Source: Enterococcus faecalis_A
GTDB taxonomy: Bacteria > Bacillota > Bacilli > Lactobacillales > Enterococcaceae
Reading direction: 5' to 3'
DNA length: 64,000 nt
Assembly (NCBI GenBank): GCA_051295955.1
Contig: JBPDWA010000001.1
Location: 62,001 to 126,000, forward strand
Shown: piece by piece, positions 17,911 through 26,382 of the stretch
Layout of the letters: each line of letters begins with the position of its first letter
How positions within the stretch are numbered: the stretch's first letter is position 1
The notes under the pieces: generated by a model
The model's input: the letters and a program-made list of their open reading frames with translations, nothing else
Databases searched by the model: none
What the model was told of the DNA's origin: nothing
Translations under genes and position numbers: made by a program

Positions 17911-18636
17911 ATGAGTCCGTGGCGCTTTTTTATGGTTGGCGAAGCATTGTTATTTTTATTTGCGTTATGGCAAATTATACATAATCCTGGTTTGGTTATT
18001 TTGCTGGTATTGGGGATCTTACTGGTATATGCAGCAACCAAAAAACAAAACCGTCATTTTTTCGGTTTTCAAACTATTTTAGGTATTGTGTTGATTGTAA
18101 TTGGCGCAATGAATAGTTCGGCCGTTTGGTTTATGCTAATCTTTGCCATTCTATTTATTGGGCTTAAAGGCGTTGAAATTGCTGGGGTGGATTTTACTCA
18201 GCGGACACCTTGGCGAAAAAAGCAGATGATTATGGTAGAAACTGCTGCAAGAGAACCAAAAAGTGGCAAGCGCTTTAAACGTGCTTGGTTTGCTAATGAA
18301 CGGATTGGTAGCAGTATCTACGAATGGGATAATATCAATATTGATATTTTATCTGGTGATACGATTATTGATCTTGGCAATACATTGCTTCCTAAAGAAG
18401 ATAACATCATTATCATCCGCAAAGGTTTTGGACGTACTAGAGTCTTAGTGCCTTTAGGTGTTGCAGTTTTGTTGGAGCATTCCACGTTTTATGGTAATGT
18501 TGAATTTGAGACAGAAAAATATCAATTAAAAAATGAATCGTTGAAAATCTACAGCAGTGACTATGATACCAATTTACGACGCTTAAAAATTATTACAAAC
18601 ACATTAGTTGGAGATGTAGAGGTGATTCGTGTATGA
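17911..18636 (+). CDS. liaF: LiaF, membrane regulator of the LiaFSR system
   Basis: 241 residues with three to four N-terminal membrane helices (about residues 5-85), then a cytoplasmic C-terminal domain with ERIGSSIYEWDNINIDILSGDTIIDL, the YvqF/LiaF signature. LiaF holds the kinase LiaS inactive until envelope stress, for example from daptomycin, bacitracin or antimicrobial peptides. ATG 17911 follows GAGAGGAGGG. Its stop overlaps the liaS start by four bases. Confidence 0.93.
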   Translation: MSPWRFFMVGEALLFLFALWQIIHNPGLVILLVLGILLVYAATKKQNRHFFGFQTILGIVLIVIGAMNSSAVWFMLIFAILFIGLKGVEIAGVDFTQRTPWRKKQMIMVETAAREPKSGKRFKRAWFANERIGSSIYEWDNINIDILSGDTIIDLGNTLLPKEDNIIIIRKGFGRTRVLVPLGVAVLLEHSTFYGNVEFETEKYQLKNESLKIYSSDYDTNLRRLKIITNTLVGDVEVIRV

Positions 18637-19736
18637 GTGGCCGGATTTCTAGGCAGATGTTGTCTGTGTATGCCGCTGCAATTTCCTTTATAGTAGTTTT
18701 GATAACCTTATTTTCCTACTTTCATTCAATTAAGCAAAACCATTGGTTCTTGGAACTCTTTCAGAGGAAAGTGTTTTACATTCCTCTATTTGTTCATATT
18801 TTGTTGATCTCTTTTTTAGTCGGAATATTTACTTTTTTGTTGATCTCAATTGTACAAAAAACTCAGTACGATCAAGTAGAAGAGAAATTACGTTTGTTAG
18901 CCAACGGTAATTATGAAAGTCCCTTAATTCGCAAAGTAGTTCGACATGCAGCGAATGATCAATACATCGGACAAGTTGACCAAGACATTATAGCCATCAG
19001 TAACAAATTATTAGCTATGTCTAAAGAACTTCAACTATTGAATAGTCGTCCCCAAATGATGGATGGACAAACGAAAGAAGATATTTTAGAAGCTGAACGG
19101 CATCGCTTAGCTCGAGAATTACATGATTCTGTCAGTCAGCAATTATTTGCTGCTATGATGTTGCTTTCAGCTTTAAATGAACAAGCGCAGCAAGCGGATG
19201 CAGCTCAACCGTATCGTAAACAATTGGCGATGGTCTCTGATATTATTAATGCTTCCCAGTCGGAAATGCGTGCGTTATTATTACACTTGCGCCCGATAAG
19301 TTTAGAAGGTAAAAGTTTAAAAAAAGGTGTCGAGCAATTATTAAGAGAATTGGAAACAAAAATAAAAATCGAGTTAACTTGGGATATTGAAGATGTCCAC
19401 TTAAACAGTAACATTGAAGACCATCTTTTCCGAATCGTTCAAGAATTGTTATCCAATACTTTGAGACATGCGAAAGCTGAAGAATTGGAAGTTTATTTGC
19501 ATCAAGTAGACACGAACCTATTATTGCGTTTAGTTGATGATGGCGTGGGATTTGATATGAATGAACAGGCGAATAAAGCAGGTAGTTATGGATTAAGTAA
19601 CATTCGTGAACGTGTGGCGGGAATGGGCGGCACAGTGAAAATTATCAGTTTTAAAGGACAAGGAACCAGTGTTGAAATAAAAGTTCCTGTTATAAAGGAG
19701 GAAATAACCGGTGATCAAAGTAATGTTAGTGGATGA
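18633..19736 (+). CDS. liaS: LiaS sensor histidine kinase
   Basis: 367 residues. Two membrane helices (about 12-33 and 46-72) with a very short extracellular loop make it an intramembrane-sensing kinase. A HAMP-like linker follows. The HisKA_3 phospho-acceptor is in RHRLARELHDSVSQQL, and a HATPase domain has NTLRHAKA and DDGVGFD and GLSNIRERV. It responds to cell-envelope stress and phosphorylates LiaR. The ATG overlaps the liaF stop (ATGA), and the 3' end overlaps liaR by 26 bases. Confidence 0.94.
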   Translation: MSGRISRQMLSVYAAAISFIVVLITLFSYFHSIKQNHWFLELFQRKVFYIPLFVHILLISFLVGIFTFLLISIVQKTQYDQVEEKLRLLANGNYESPLIRKVVRHAANDQYIGQVDQDIIAISNKLLAMSKELQLLNSRPQMMDGQTKEDILEAERHRLARELHDSVSQQLFAAMMLLSALNEQAQQADAAQPYRKQLAMVSDIINASQSEMRALLLHLRPISLEGKSLKKGVEQLLRELETKIKIELTWDIEDVHLNSNIEDHLFRIVQELLSNTLRHAKAEELEVYLHQVDTNLLLRLVDDGVGFDMNEQANKAGSYGLSNIRERVAGMGGTVKIISFKGQGTSVEIKVPVIKEEITGDQSNVSG

Positions 19737-20343
19737 CCACGAAATGGTACGTCTAGGGGTCTCTTCCTATTTATCGATTCAAGCCGATATTGAAGTGATT
19801 GGTGAAGCAGAAAATGGCCGTATCGGTTACGAAAAAGCATTAGCGTTAAGACCAGATGTCATTTTAATGGATCTGGTGATGGATGAAATGGATGGAATCA
19901 AAGCGACGAAAGCCATTTTGAAAGATTGGCCTGAAGCAAAAATCATTATCGTCACCAGTTTTATTGATGATGAAAAAGTGTATCCCGCAATTGAAGCGGG
20001 AGCTGCCGGTTACTTGTTGAAAACATCAACGGCTCATGAAATAGCTGATGCGATTCGAGCGACTTATCGAGGCGAACGAGTTTTAGAGCCGGAAGTTACC
20101 AACAAGATGATGGAACGGTTAGCGAAAAAACACGAACCAATTTTGCATGAAGAATTGACCAATCGTGAGCATGAAATATTGCTGTTAATCGCTCAAGGAA
20201 AGAGCAATCAAGAGATAGCTGATGCTTTATTTATCACCTTAAAAACGGTAAAGACGCACGTATCTAATATCTTAGCTAAGTTGGATGTCGATGATCGAAC
20301 ACAAGCAACTATTTACGCTTTTCAGCATGGCTTGATAAAATAA
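19711..20343 (+). CDS. liaR: LiaR response regulator
   Basis: 210 residues: a receiver domain with DDH near the start and the phospho-acceptor Asp in ILMDLVMDEMDG, then a LuxR-type helix-turn-helix (LTNREHEILLLIAQGKSNQEIADALFI, about 145-205). It activates envelope-stress genes when phosphorylated by LiaS. The start is GTG 19711, nine bases after AAGGAGG within the liaS coding end. A terminator follows 36 bases after the stop. Confidence 0.95.
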   Translation: MIKVMLVDDHEMVRLGVSSYLSIQADIEVIGEAENGRIGYEKALALRPDVILMDLVMDEMDGIKATKAILKDWPEAKIIIVTSFIDDEKVYPAIEAGAAGYLLKTSTAHEIADAIRATYRGERVLEPEVTNKMMERLAKKHEPILHEELTNREHEILLLIAQGKSNQEIADALFITLKTVKTHVSNILAKLDVDDRTQATIYAFQHGLIK

Positions 20344-20378
20344 ATCCTATAGTTGCAATAATAGAGGAGCCTTCATTT

Positions 20379-20418
20379 AAACTGACTGTGATGCCTTTTG
20401 CTGTGACGTCAGTTTTTT
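20379..20418 (+). terminator. Terminator of liaFSR
   Basis: Stem AAACTGAC (20379-20386) with GTCAGTTT (20408-20415), followed by Ts. Confidence 0.75.
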
Positions 20419-20494
20419 GTTATATTTTGGCTTTAGATTATTTGCCTGTAATTTGTTATACTGGTTTTAAATAAAGATAGGGGCAATGGAGTAG

Positions 20495-21160
20495 ATGAAG
20501 CAAAATTATGCAATTATTGGGTTAGGCCGCTTTGGCGGAAGTATTTGTCAAACATTGATTGACTCCGGGCAAGAAGTATTGGCGATTGATAATAATGAAG
20601 ATCGTGTCAATGAATACATGAATATCGCCACTCATGCAGTGGTTGCAAATGCACAAGATGAAATGACGTTGCGTTCATTAGGAATACGTAACTTTGACCA
20701 TGTAGTAGTCGCAATCGGTGAAGATATTCAAGCGAGTATTTTAGTAACTTTGATGGTTAAGGAAATGGGTGTCCCTAATATTTTAGCCAAAGCTGTCAAT
20801 GAATATCACGCACGCGTTTTGGAAAAAATTGGTGCTGATGTCGTCGTTCATCCGGAACGAGATATGGGGATTCGAATTGCTCACAAACTAGTTTCCCGCA
20901 ATATTTTAGATTATATTGAATTATCCAGTGAGTTTTCTTTGGCGGAGATCCGAGTTACTAATGCAAGATTTTATAACAAAACGTTGGCTGAGCTGAATTT
21001 TCGACAAAGATTTGGTTTAACGATCGTGGCCATTCGTCGTTCAAAATCTGAGGTAATTGTTTCACCAGCAGCTGAGGAGATCGTTCGAGAAAATGACAAT
21101 CTTTTAGTAATTGGCGATACGAATGACGTTGATTTATTAGATGAAAAAATGAATGGCTAA
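20495..21160 (+). CDS. ktrA: Ktr potassium-uptake regulatory subunit (KtrA/KtrC type)
   Basis: 221 residues: an RCK-N domain with Rossmann motif GLGRFGG (G9, G11, G14) and acidic D after the second strand, then an RCK-C domain (about 135-215). It forms a cytoplasmic ring on a KtrB-type K+ channel and gates it with ATP or ADP; RCK-C binds c-di-AMP in related proteins. It matches B. subtilis KtrC over the full length. No ktrB lies next to it, as is the case for stand-alone KtrC. It is monocistronic. Confidence 0.88.
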   Translation: MKQNYAIIGLGRFGGSICQTLIDSGQEVLAIDNNEDRVNEYMNIATHAVVANAQDEMTLRSLGIRNFDHVVVAIGEDIQASILVTLMVKEMGVPNILAKAVNEYHARVLEKIGADVVVHPERDMGIRIAHKLVSRNILDYIELSSEFSLAEIRVTNARFYNKTLAELNFRQRFGLTIVAIRRSKSEVIVSPAAEEIVRENDNLLVIGDTNDVDLLDEKMNG

Positions 21161-21230
21161 GCACTTTACATTTGTTTTTCCACTGGCTATGCTACAATAA
21201 AAACAGGGAACCATGCAAGGAGGAACAAAA

Positions 21231-21545
21231 ATGAAACTTATCGTTACACCGGCAGCTCAAGAATGGTTTAAGAAAGAAATTGGTCTTGAACCAGGTAGCG
21301 GCGTACGGTTTTATGGTAAAATTTATGGCAAAACAGCTGTTCATGATGGTTTTTCCATTGCCATGTCAATTGAAGCTCCAGATCAGCCGCTAATTAAAGA
21401 AGAACTAGACGGGATTACGTATTATATTGAAGTAACGGATGACTGGTTTTTTAAAGGCTATGATTTAACGGTTGATTACAGTCCGGATAAAGAAGAGCCG
21501 ATCTACCAATTTCATGAAAATCAAGAAGATTTAACGCAACGCTAA
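21231..21545 (+). CDS. HesB-like protein without cysteines
   Basis: 104 residues starting MKLIVTPAAQEWFKKEIG, the usual start of HesB/YfhF-type IscA-fold proteins. It contains no cysteine at all, so it cannot be a classical Fe-S carrier. The C-terminal half is acidic. I chose ATG 21231, after GCAAGGAGG; an in-frame ATG at 21213 lies before that site. An extended -10 (TGCTACAAT, 21190-21198) lies upstream and a terminator follows, so it is monocistronic. The physiological role is unknown. Confidence 0.75.
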   Translation: MKLIVTPAAQEWFKKEIGLEPGSGVRFYGKIYGKTAVHDGFSIAMSIEAPDQPLIKEELDGITYYIEVTDDWFFKGYDLTVDYSPDKEEPIYQFHENQEDLTQR

Positions 21546-21558
21546 ACCATTGAATAAA

Positions 21559-21592
21559 AGAGTTCTCTTACAAATAAGAGACTCTATTTTTT
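21559..21592 (+). terminator. Terminator after the HesB-like gene
   Basis: The arms AGAG-TCTCTTA and TAAGAGA-CTCT flank a CAAA loop, followed by a run of seven Ts. Confidence 0.75.
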
Positions 21593-21612
21593 TAGAACCC
21601 CTTCCTAAGCTA

Positions 21613-21621
21613 TGCTATAAT
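21613..21621 (+). promoter_or_regulatory. Extended -10 promoter of the glycosyltransferase gene
   Basis: TGCTATAAT, a perfect extended -10, lies 35 bases before the TTG start. The -35 region (TTTAGA, near 21591) is weak and overlaps the preceding terminator tail. Confidence 0.55.
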
Positions 21622-21655
21622 AAAAGTATGTGTGACAAGTAAAGGAGTGAGCATT

Positions 21656-22588
21656 TTGTTATCAATTGTTGTACCTTGTTATAACGAAGAAGAAGCAATT
21701 CCTATTTTTTTTAATGAAATTGAAAACATTCGTCAACAGCTGGACCATCCGATTGAATATATATTTGTTAATGATGGCTCAAGCGACCAAACTCTAACGG
21801 TTTTAAGACGGTTATACCAACAAGCTCCTGAAAGTGTCCGTTATTTATCGTTTTCAAAAAATTTCGGTAAGGAAGCGGGACTGTATGCCGGTTTACAAAA
21901 AGCAACCGGTGATTTTGTTGCAGTGATGGATGTTGACTTACAAGACCCTCCGGAATTACTGCCCAAAATGGTTCGAATGTTGACTGATAGCGATTTGGAT
22001 TGTGTAGGAACACGGCGAGTCACACGTGAAGGTGAGCCGGTTATTCGTAGTTTTTTTGCTAAACTATTTTATAAGATCGTCAATCGGATCGGCGAGACGG
22101 AAATGGTGGATGGAGCCCGTGATTTTCGAGTGATGACCCGACAAATGGTCAATGCAGTTTTAGAACTGACTGAGTATAATCGTTTTTCAAAAGGGATTTT
22201 CAGTTGGGTAGGCTTCAAAACTGAATATTTAGAATATGAAAACCGTGAACGAGTAGCTGGACAAACTTCATGGTCATTTTGGAACTTATTAAGTTATTCA
22301 ATTGATGGTATTATAAATTTTTCTGATACACCGTTAAATTTAGCTTCTTATATTGGGGCTTTTTCTTGCGTTGGTTCAGTTTTGGCAATGCTGATCATTA
22401 TTTTTCGAACATTGGTTCAAGGAGATCCTACTAGCGGTTGGCCGTCTTTAGTGTGCATCATACTTTTTGTTGGTGGCTTACAATTGCTATGTTTAGGAAT
22501 TATTGGTAAATACATCGGTAAAATTTTCTTGGAAACAAAAAAACGACCTATTTACATTGTGAAAGAAACAGAAGCTGATCAAAAATAA
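21656..22588 (+). CDS. Family 2 glycosyltransferase, polyprenyl-phosphate sugar type
   Basis: 310 residues. The GT-A domain has VVPCYNEEEAIP, FVNDGSSDQT, the metal motif DVDLQDPPEL and RDFRVMTRQ. Two C-terminal membrane helices (about 230-250 and 265-290) follow. This is the layout of GtrB, CsbB and dolichol-phosphate-mannose-synthase-like enzymes, which load a sugar on undecaprenyl phosphate for export and decoration of teichoic acids or other envelope polymers. The start is TTG 21656, after AAAGGAGTG; GTG 21632 lies before that site. The YfhO-type protein at the left edge is a possible partner, but it is not linked. Confidence 0.9.
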   Translation: MLSIVVPCYNEEEAIPIFFNEIENIRQQLDHPIEYIFVNDGSSDQTLTVLRRLYQQAPESVRYLSFSKNFGKEAGLYAGLQKATGDFVAVMDVDLQDPPELLPKMVRMLTDSDLDCVGTRRVTREGEPVIRSFFAKLFYKIVNRIGETEMVDGARDFRVMTRQMVNAVLELTEYNRFSKGIFSWVGFKTEYLEYENRERVAGQTSWSFWNLLSYSIDGIINFSDTPLNLASYIGAFSCVGSVLAMLIIIFRTLVQGDPTSGWPSLVCIILFVGGLQLLCLGIIGKYIGKIFLETKKRPIYIVKETEADQK

Positions 22589-22609
22589 AAAAAGAGAGAT
22601 CGCTAAAAT

Positions 22610-22657
22610 AAGCCCAAGCCAATCAGCCAGCTGGCCAATGACTTGGGCTTTTTTTGT
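22610..22657. terminator. Terminator after the glycosyltransferase
   Basis: AAGCCCAAG (22610-22618) pairs with CTTGGGCTT (22642-22650), with an inner GCCAGCTGGC palindrome, then seven Ts. It lies between convergent genes. Confidence 0.85.
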
Positions 22658-22694
22658 TAGTTACATTTAAACAGCTGTCAGCTGCCTCAGCGGT

Positions 22695-23837
22695 TTATTC
22701 ATCGTTATATTTTAACAACTGTTCCTGTTCTTTTTTGGCAACATACTCTTTGGCTAATTTATACAAACTAGCCACCGTGGGAATTCCTAAAAACATCCCT
22801 AAAATCCCAGCTAATGAACCAAAGACCATCACTGAACCTAATACATAAATTCCCGGTAAACCAACTGAATTGCCCACAACACGAGGGTAAATCAGATTGC
22901 TTTCAATTTGTTGTAAAATGATTAAATAAACTAAAAATCCGATGGAAAGCATAGGATCAACAGTAAAAACCATGAACATTCCTACAGCGCCGCCAATATA
23001 AGCACCAACGATGGGAATGATATTGATCACACCTACTAATGTCCCAACCATTAAAGGATAAGGCATTCGTAATAGAAACATCCCACTGGTACATAAGGCA
23101 CCTAAAATGACTGCCTCTAAACATTGACCGGCAATAAAGGAGCTAAAGGAATGATGAATAACTGTTAAAATATGGTCCAATATCTGCTTTTTGGATTTCG
23201 GGAGATAAAGAGCCATTAATCGTTCATAAATGCGTATGAGTCGTTCTTTATCCAACAAAATATAAATCGCAAAAATAATGACCAATATCAGGGTAAACAA
23301 ACTTCCCGCAATGGTTGTAATCATGTTGATTGTTTGGCCGACTATATTTCCTAAACCGCTGCCGAGAATGGAAAGTCCGTTTTGAATTAGCTTGCGCCAG
23401 TCAATCTTTAGATTTTCAATGGCTTTTGAAAATTCAGGGTTGTCTTTAAAAAGCCTTTGTAGAAACTGTTGCAGCTCAGCTACATATTTAGGAAGTGTAT
23501 TAATCAAAATGTTAACTGCTTCTGAAATGGCTGGGAAGACTAAAGCAATTAAAGCATAAAGAATAAAAAAGATCACTGTCAGGGAAAGTAAGAGACTAAG
23601 CGGCCGCTTAGTTTTTGTAATAATAGGAATCTTGCTACGAGTAAATAAAGACTCGATTCGTACCATCACAATGTTAATGATGTACGCCAGCATAGCAGCC
23701 AGCAATATATTAGTAAAAGCGCCCATAATGATGCCAGCAGTTTTTACTAATTGGCCAAAATAAATAATAACTAAAACTAAGACTGTAAAGATAATCAAAT
23801 ACTTACGGATCAACTTTTCGATTTCGCGTTGCTTCAT
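22695..23837 (-). CDS. AI-2E family transporter-like membrane protein
   Basis: 380 residues with about eight membrane helices. The typical AI-2E (PerM) layout is visible: two N-terminal helices, a long amphipathic middle (NTLPKYVAELQQFLQRLF), then FAIYILLDKERL, SSFIAGQCLEAVILG and a C-terminal VGVINIIPIVGAYIGG and IPTVASLY. The family includes Na+/H+ antiporters and proposed autoinducer exporters, so the substrate is open. I chose ATG 23837; the ATG at 23849 precedes the GGAGG site. Confidence 0.87.
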   Translation of the reverse strand: MKQREIEKLIRKYLIIFTVLVLVIIYFGQLVKTAGIIMGAFTNILLAAMLAYIINIVMVRIESLFTRSKIPIITKTKRPLSLLLSLTVIFFILYALIALVFPAISEAVNILINTLPKYVAELQQFLQRLFKDNPEFSKAIENLKIDWRKLIQNGLSILGSGLGNIVGQTINMITTIAGSLFTLILVIIFAIYILLDKERLIRIYERLMALYLPKSKKQILDHILTVIHHSFSSFIAGQCLEAVILGALCTSGMFLLRMPYPLMVGTLVGVINIIPIVGAYIGGAVGMFMVFTVDPMLSIGFLVYLIILQQIESNLIYPRVVGNSVGLPGIYVLGSVMVFGSLAGILGMFLGIPTVASLYKLAKEYVAKKEQEQLLKYNDE

Positions 23838-24280
23838 AAGCGCCTCCATCTTTTAAATAAACTGTAATGCTTCTATATAGTTTAACAGAATTGACAGGCT
23901 ATGTCCTTGGCATAAATGAAAAAAATACTAATTTTTAGTAGAAAAAAACCGCAAAATAGGTTGCTTAAAACTCAACAATATGTAATTATTAATTTACTTA
24001 GTATGAGGACTGTGTTTTTTTGTAAGGATAATTTTTTGTCTATAATAAACTTCTGCTTTTTTAAATAAAGCGAGTGCTTATTACTTGATAAATTTTATTA
24101 TCTGTCGGATAATGATCTAGACCAATGCAGAGGAAGATAATTTCCTAATGTCATCGCATCGTAACAGGAGCATAACTTGAAGTTGCGAAAAGATCTGACA
24201 GATGGTCAACGCTTGAATTGTAGAAAATTAAGACGGGAATAAAAGTCCAATACTCATTATTTGGAAAGAGAGGAATACAA
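23838..24280. other. Upstream region of spxA
   Basis: 443 bases without a gene. A TATAAT at 24041-24046 with a weak TTTGTA 17 bases earlier could start a leader of about 230 bases. I could not match that leader to any known riboswitch. A long regulatory upstream region is usual for spx genes. Confidence 0.4.
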
Positions 24281-24679
24281 ATGTTAAAGCTTTACACAAC
24301 ACCTAGTTGTACGTCTTGTCGCAAAGCCAAAAAGTGGTTACTTGATCATGACATTGAATTTGTGGAACACAATATCATGCGGGAGCCGATGACGGAACGG
24401 GATCTTATGCAAATTCTACAATTGACTGAAAATGGAACGTCTGACATTATTTCGACGCGTTCAAAAGTTTATGCACGCCTGGATGCCGACTTAGAATCAT
24501 TAACAGTCAAAGAATTAATTCACTTATTACAGGAAAATCCGTCTTTGTTAAGACGTCCTTTAATCGTAGATGAACGACGTCTCCACATTGGCTATAATGA
24601 AGATGAAATCAGAGTCTTCTTACCAGCGGAATTCCGAAAAAAAGAATTGGCTTCGATCTTATTAATGACTGGTCTTTAA
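24281..24679 (+). CDS. spxA: Spx family redox-sensing transcriptional regulator
   Basis: 132 residues of the ArsC-like fold. The redox switch CTSC is at residues 10-13 (TTPSCTSCRKAKKWL), and the middle RPLIVDERRLHIGYNEDEIRVFLP is typical of Spx. Spx binds the alpha subunit C-terminal domain of RNA polymerase and turns on thiol-stress genes such as trxA and trxB under disulfide stress, and is degraded by ClpXP. ATG 24281 follows AAAGAGAGG. It is monocistronic with a long upstream region and a strong terminator. Confidence 0.94.
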   Translation: MLKLYTTPSCTSCRKAKKWLLDHDIEFVEHNIMREPMTERDLMQILQLTENGTSDIISTRSKVYARLDADLESLTVKELIHLLQENPSLLRRPLIVDERRLHIGYNEDEIRVFLPAEFRKKELASILLMTGL

Positions 24680-24709
24680 TAGCAAAGTAAAAGTTGATAA
24701 ACAATCATA

Positions 24710-24756
24710 AATAGGTACGACAAATGATCCCAGGGACATTTGTCGTACCTATTTTT
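24710..24756. terminator. Bidirectional terminator between spxA and the FAD oxidoreductase gene
   Basis: A 17-base perfect stem: 24710-24726 (AATAGGTACGACAAATG) with 24737-24753, followed by Ts on the plus strand and by a T-rich tail on the minus strand. Confidence 0.88.
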
Positions 24757-24757
24757 A

Positions 24758-25888
24758 TTATTTAATGTCATTTATTAACGAAGTATCTTTGGAGATTACC
24801 TGATTAAGATCTTTTTGATAGCGTGTGCCATCAAAGCTATTTGTGTTGAAATAGCGAGCTAATTGATAGCCGATATAAGGACCAGTCGTCAAACCGGAAG
24901 AACCTAAACCGCTAGCCACTACCAGCTGAGGCAACTCAGGTAAAGGACCAAAAAAAGGTGCAGAGTCCGCTGTGTAAGCTCGTGTGCCTACTTGGTAATA
25001 TTGAGGATGAGCAAATAAAGCTACAGCATCATTTAAAAAAGGCGTCGCTGCTTTAGTTAAATGTTCAAAAGCTGTTCGTGTAGGTGTTAAATCCCAAGCT
25101 GCCTCATTTTCATGAGTAGCGCCTATTAAAATTTTACCTTTGTGAAAAGGAATAAGGTCTGCTTCACCGTCCAACATAGCCACTGGCCAGGTTTCACTAG
25201 CGATATAATCAGTTTCAAATACCAATAGCTGCCCCTTTTGCGGACGTAAGTCTACGGAATAGCCAAGGTTTGCCAATAAGCCTTTTAATTTAGGTCCGGG
25301 AGTTAAAGCGATAAAATCGAATAGGTCTTCACTTGTGCTAGTTGAGACTTGCCAAGCGGCGCTCTTTTGTTTGAGCGTTGCTTTTTCGTTACGAATGCGT
25401 ACACCTTTTTGTTGAGCTAATAGTTGGAGTTGAGCTAAGTAAGCTTGGCCGTCCAGGCGCCCGCCTCCGGTGACATATAATGCCGGCTGCGGTTTTAGTA
25501 AAGGCAGATACTTGGCTGTTTGGTCTAATTTTAGAAGACGAATGTCCCCTATTTCAGGTGCCGTTTTTTTCCGTTCTGCGGCTAAGTTAAGCAACTCTTG
25601 TAGTGCAGATTCTGGTCGTACGATAAGTGTACCGGTTTGTTGATAAATTGTTTTATCTAAGAGAAAATCAGCAACGAGCTTCGGGAAAAAAGCAGCGCCT
25701 TCTTTCGCCAGTCGGTACCATTTGCGGTTGCGGCGTTTTGAAAGCCACGGCGATATGATGCCAGCGCTGGCTTTAGTAGCTTGACCGAGTGGATCATCGT
25801 AAAGTGTTACAGTAAATTTTGTGCTATCTAAATAATTAGCGAGTGTCATACCAATGATACCGCCGCCGATAACTGCAATTTTTTTCAT
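24758..25888 (-). CDS. FAD-dependent oxidoreductase (DadA/ThiO-like)
   Basis: 376 residues. The N-terminal FAD motif is GGGIIG (residues 8-13), followed by a DAO-type domain: AGIISPWLSKRRNRKWYRL, then RPQKGQLLVFETD, GATHENEA, and a C-terminal ASGLGSSGLTTGP that closes the FAD site. This is the glycine/D-amino-acid oxidase superfamily, and the enterococcal members are annotated as D-amino-acid dehydrogenase-like. The substrate is not evident. I chose ATG 25888 after AGAAGGAT; an upstream in-frame extension has no ribosome-binding site. It stands alone. Confidence 0.85.
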   Translation of the reverse strand: MKKIAVIGGGIIGMTLANYLDSTKFTVTLYDDPLGQATKASAGIISPWLSKRRNRKWYRLAKEGAAFFPKLVADFLLDKTIYQQTGTLIVRPESALQELLNLAAERKKTAPEIGDIRLLKLDQTAKYLPLLKPQPALYVTGGGRLDGQAYLAQLQLLAQQKGVRIRNEKATLKQKSAAWQVSTSTSEDLFDFIALTPGPKLKGLLANLGYSVDLRPQKGQLLVFETDYIASETWPVAMLDGEADLIPFHKGKILIGATHENEAAWDLTPTRTAFEHLTKAATPFLNDAVALFAHPQYYQVGTRAYTADSAPFFGPLPELPQLVVASGLGSSGLTTGPYIGYQLARYFNTNSFDGTRYQKDLNQVISKDTSLINDIK

Positions 25889-26108
25889 GTTTATCCTTCT
25901 TTCTCCAAAAAAACAAAATCCGCCTTTTATTTTGACATATAAAATAAAAACTTGCAAAACTTCATTGAAAACTTTTGGGTGAAAATAACCGTTAGCATAA
26001 GATATTGGTTCTGGTTATATCTACGTTCAATTGGTTTGATCAGATACAGAAACTAGCTGGAAAAATCAGTAGTAAATACAAGTAAGTTGAAAATAAGTAA
26101 ATGATATT

Positions 26109-26154
26109 AAATTACAAAATGTTATCATTGAAAAAAGAGGTGATATTGTAATTT
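26109..26154 (+). promoter_or_regulatory. First inverted repeat upstream of the ibrA-like gene
   Basis: AAATTACAA (26109-26117) with TTGTAATTT (26146-26154), plus an inner TATCA (26123-26127)/TGATA (26141-26145). It is a 46-base hairpin or a twofold binding site 230 bases before the gene. The loop contains GAGG, so it may also hide a ribosome-binding site. Confidence 0.55.
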
Positions 26155-26305
26155 TGGTGGAGTTGTTTTATGAAAAAATAACAGGAAAATTTTTGAAAAA
26201 TTAAACAATTTTATTAAGGGTATTGAATATCCTATATTCATGCGATAGTATAAATAAAAAGAAAACAAAATGTAAGGAAATGGTATGGTTTATTTAGTAG
26301 AGTTG

Positions 26306-26340
26306 ATTTGTGTTGTTTCTTAATTATAAATAACACAAAT
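26306..26340 (+). promoter_or_regulatory. Second inverted repeat upstream of the ibrA-like gene
   Basis: ATTTGTGTT (26306-26314) with AACACAAAT (26332-26340), and a 17-base AT-rich loop. It lies 42 bases before the start codon, between a possible -10 (TATAAA near 26249) and the gene, so it should be in the leader RNA. Confidence 0.55.
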
Positions 26341-26382
26341 GTTGGTTAAAAAATAAAGGGAACATTAGGTGGTTGTTACTAA

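Noticed and set aside
23838..24280. Riboswitch upstream of spxA
   Set aside because: Purine, TPP, FMN, lysine and SAM cores were looked for by eye and none was convincing.
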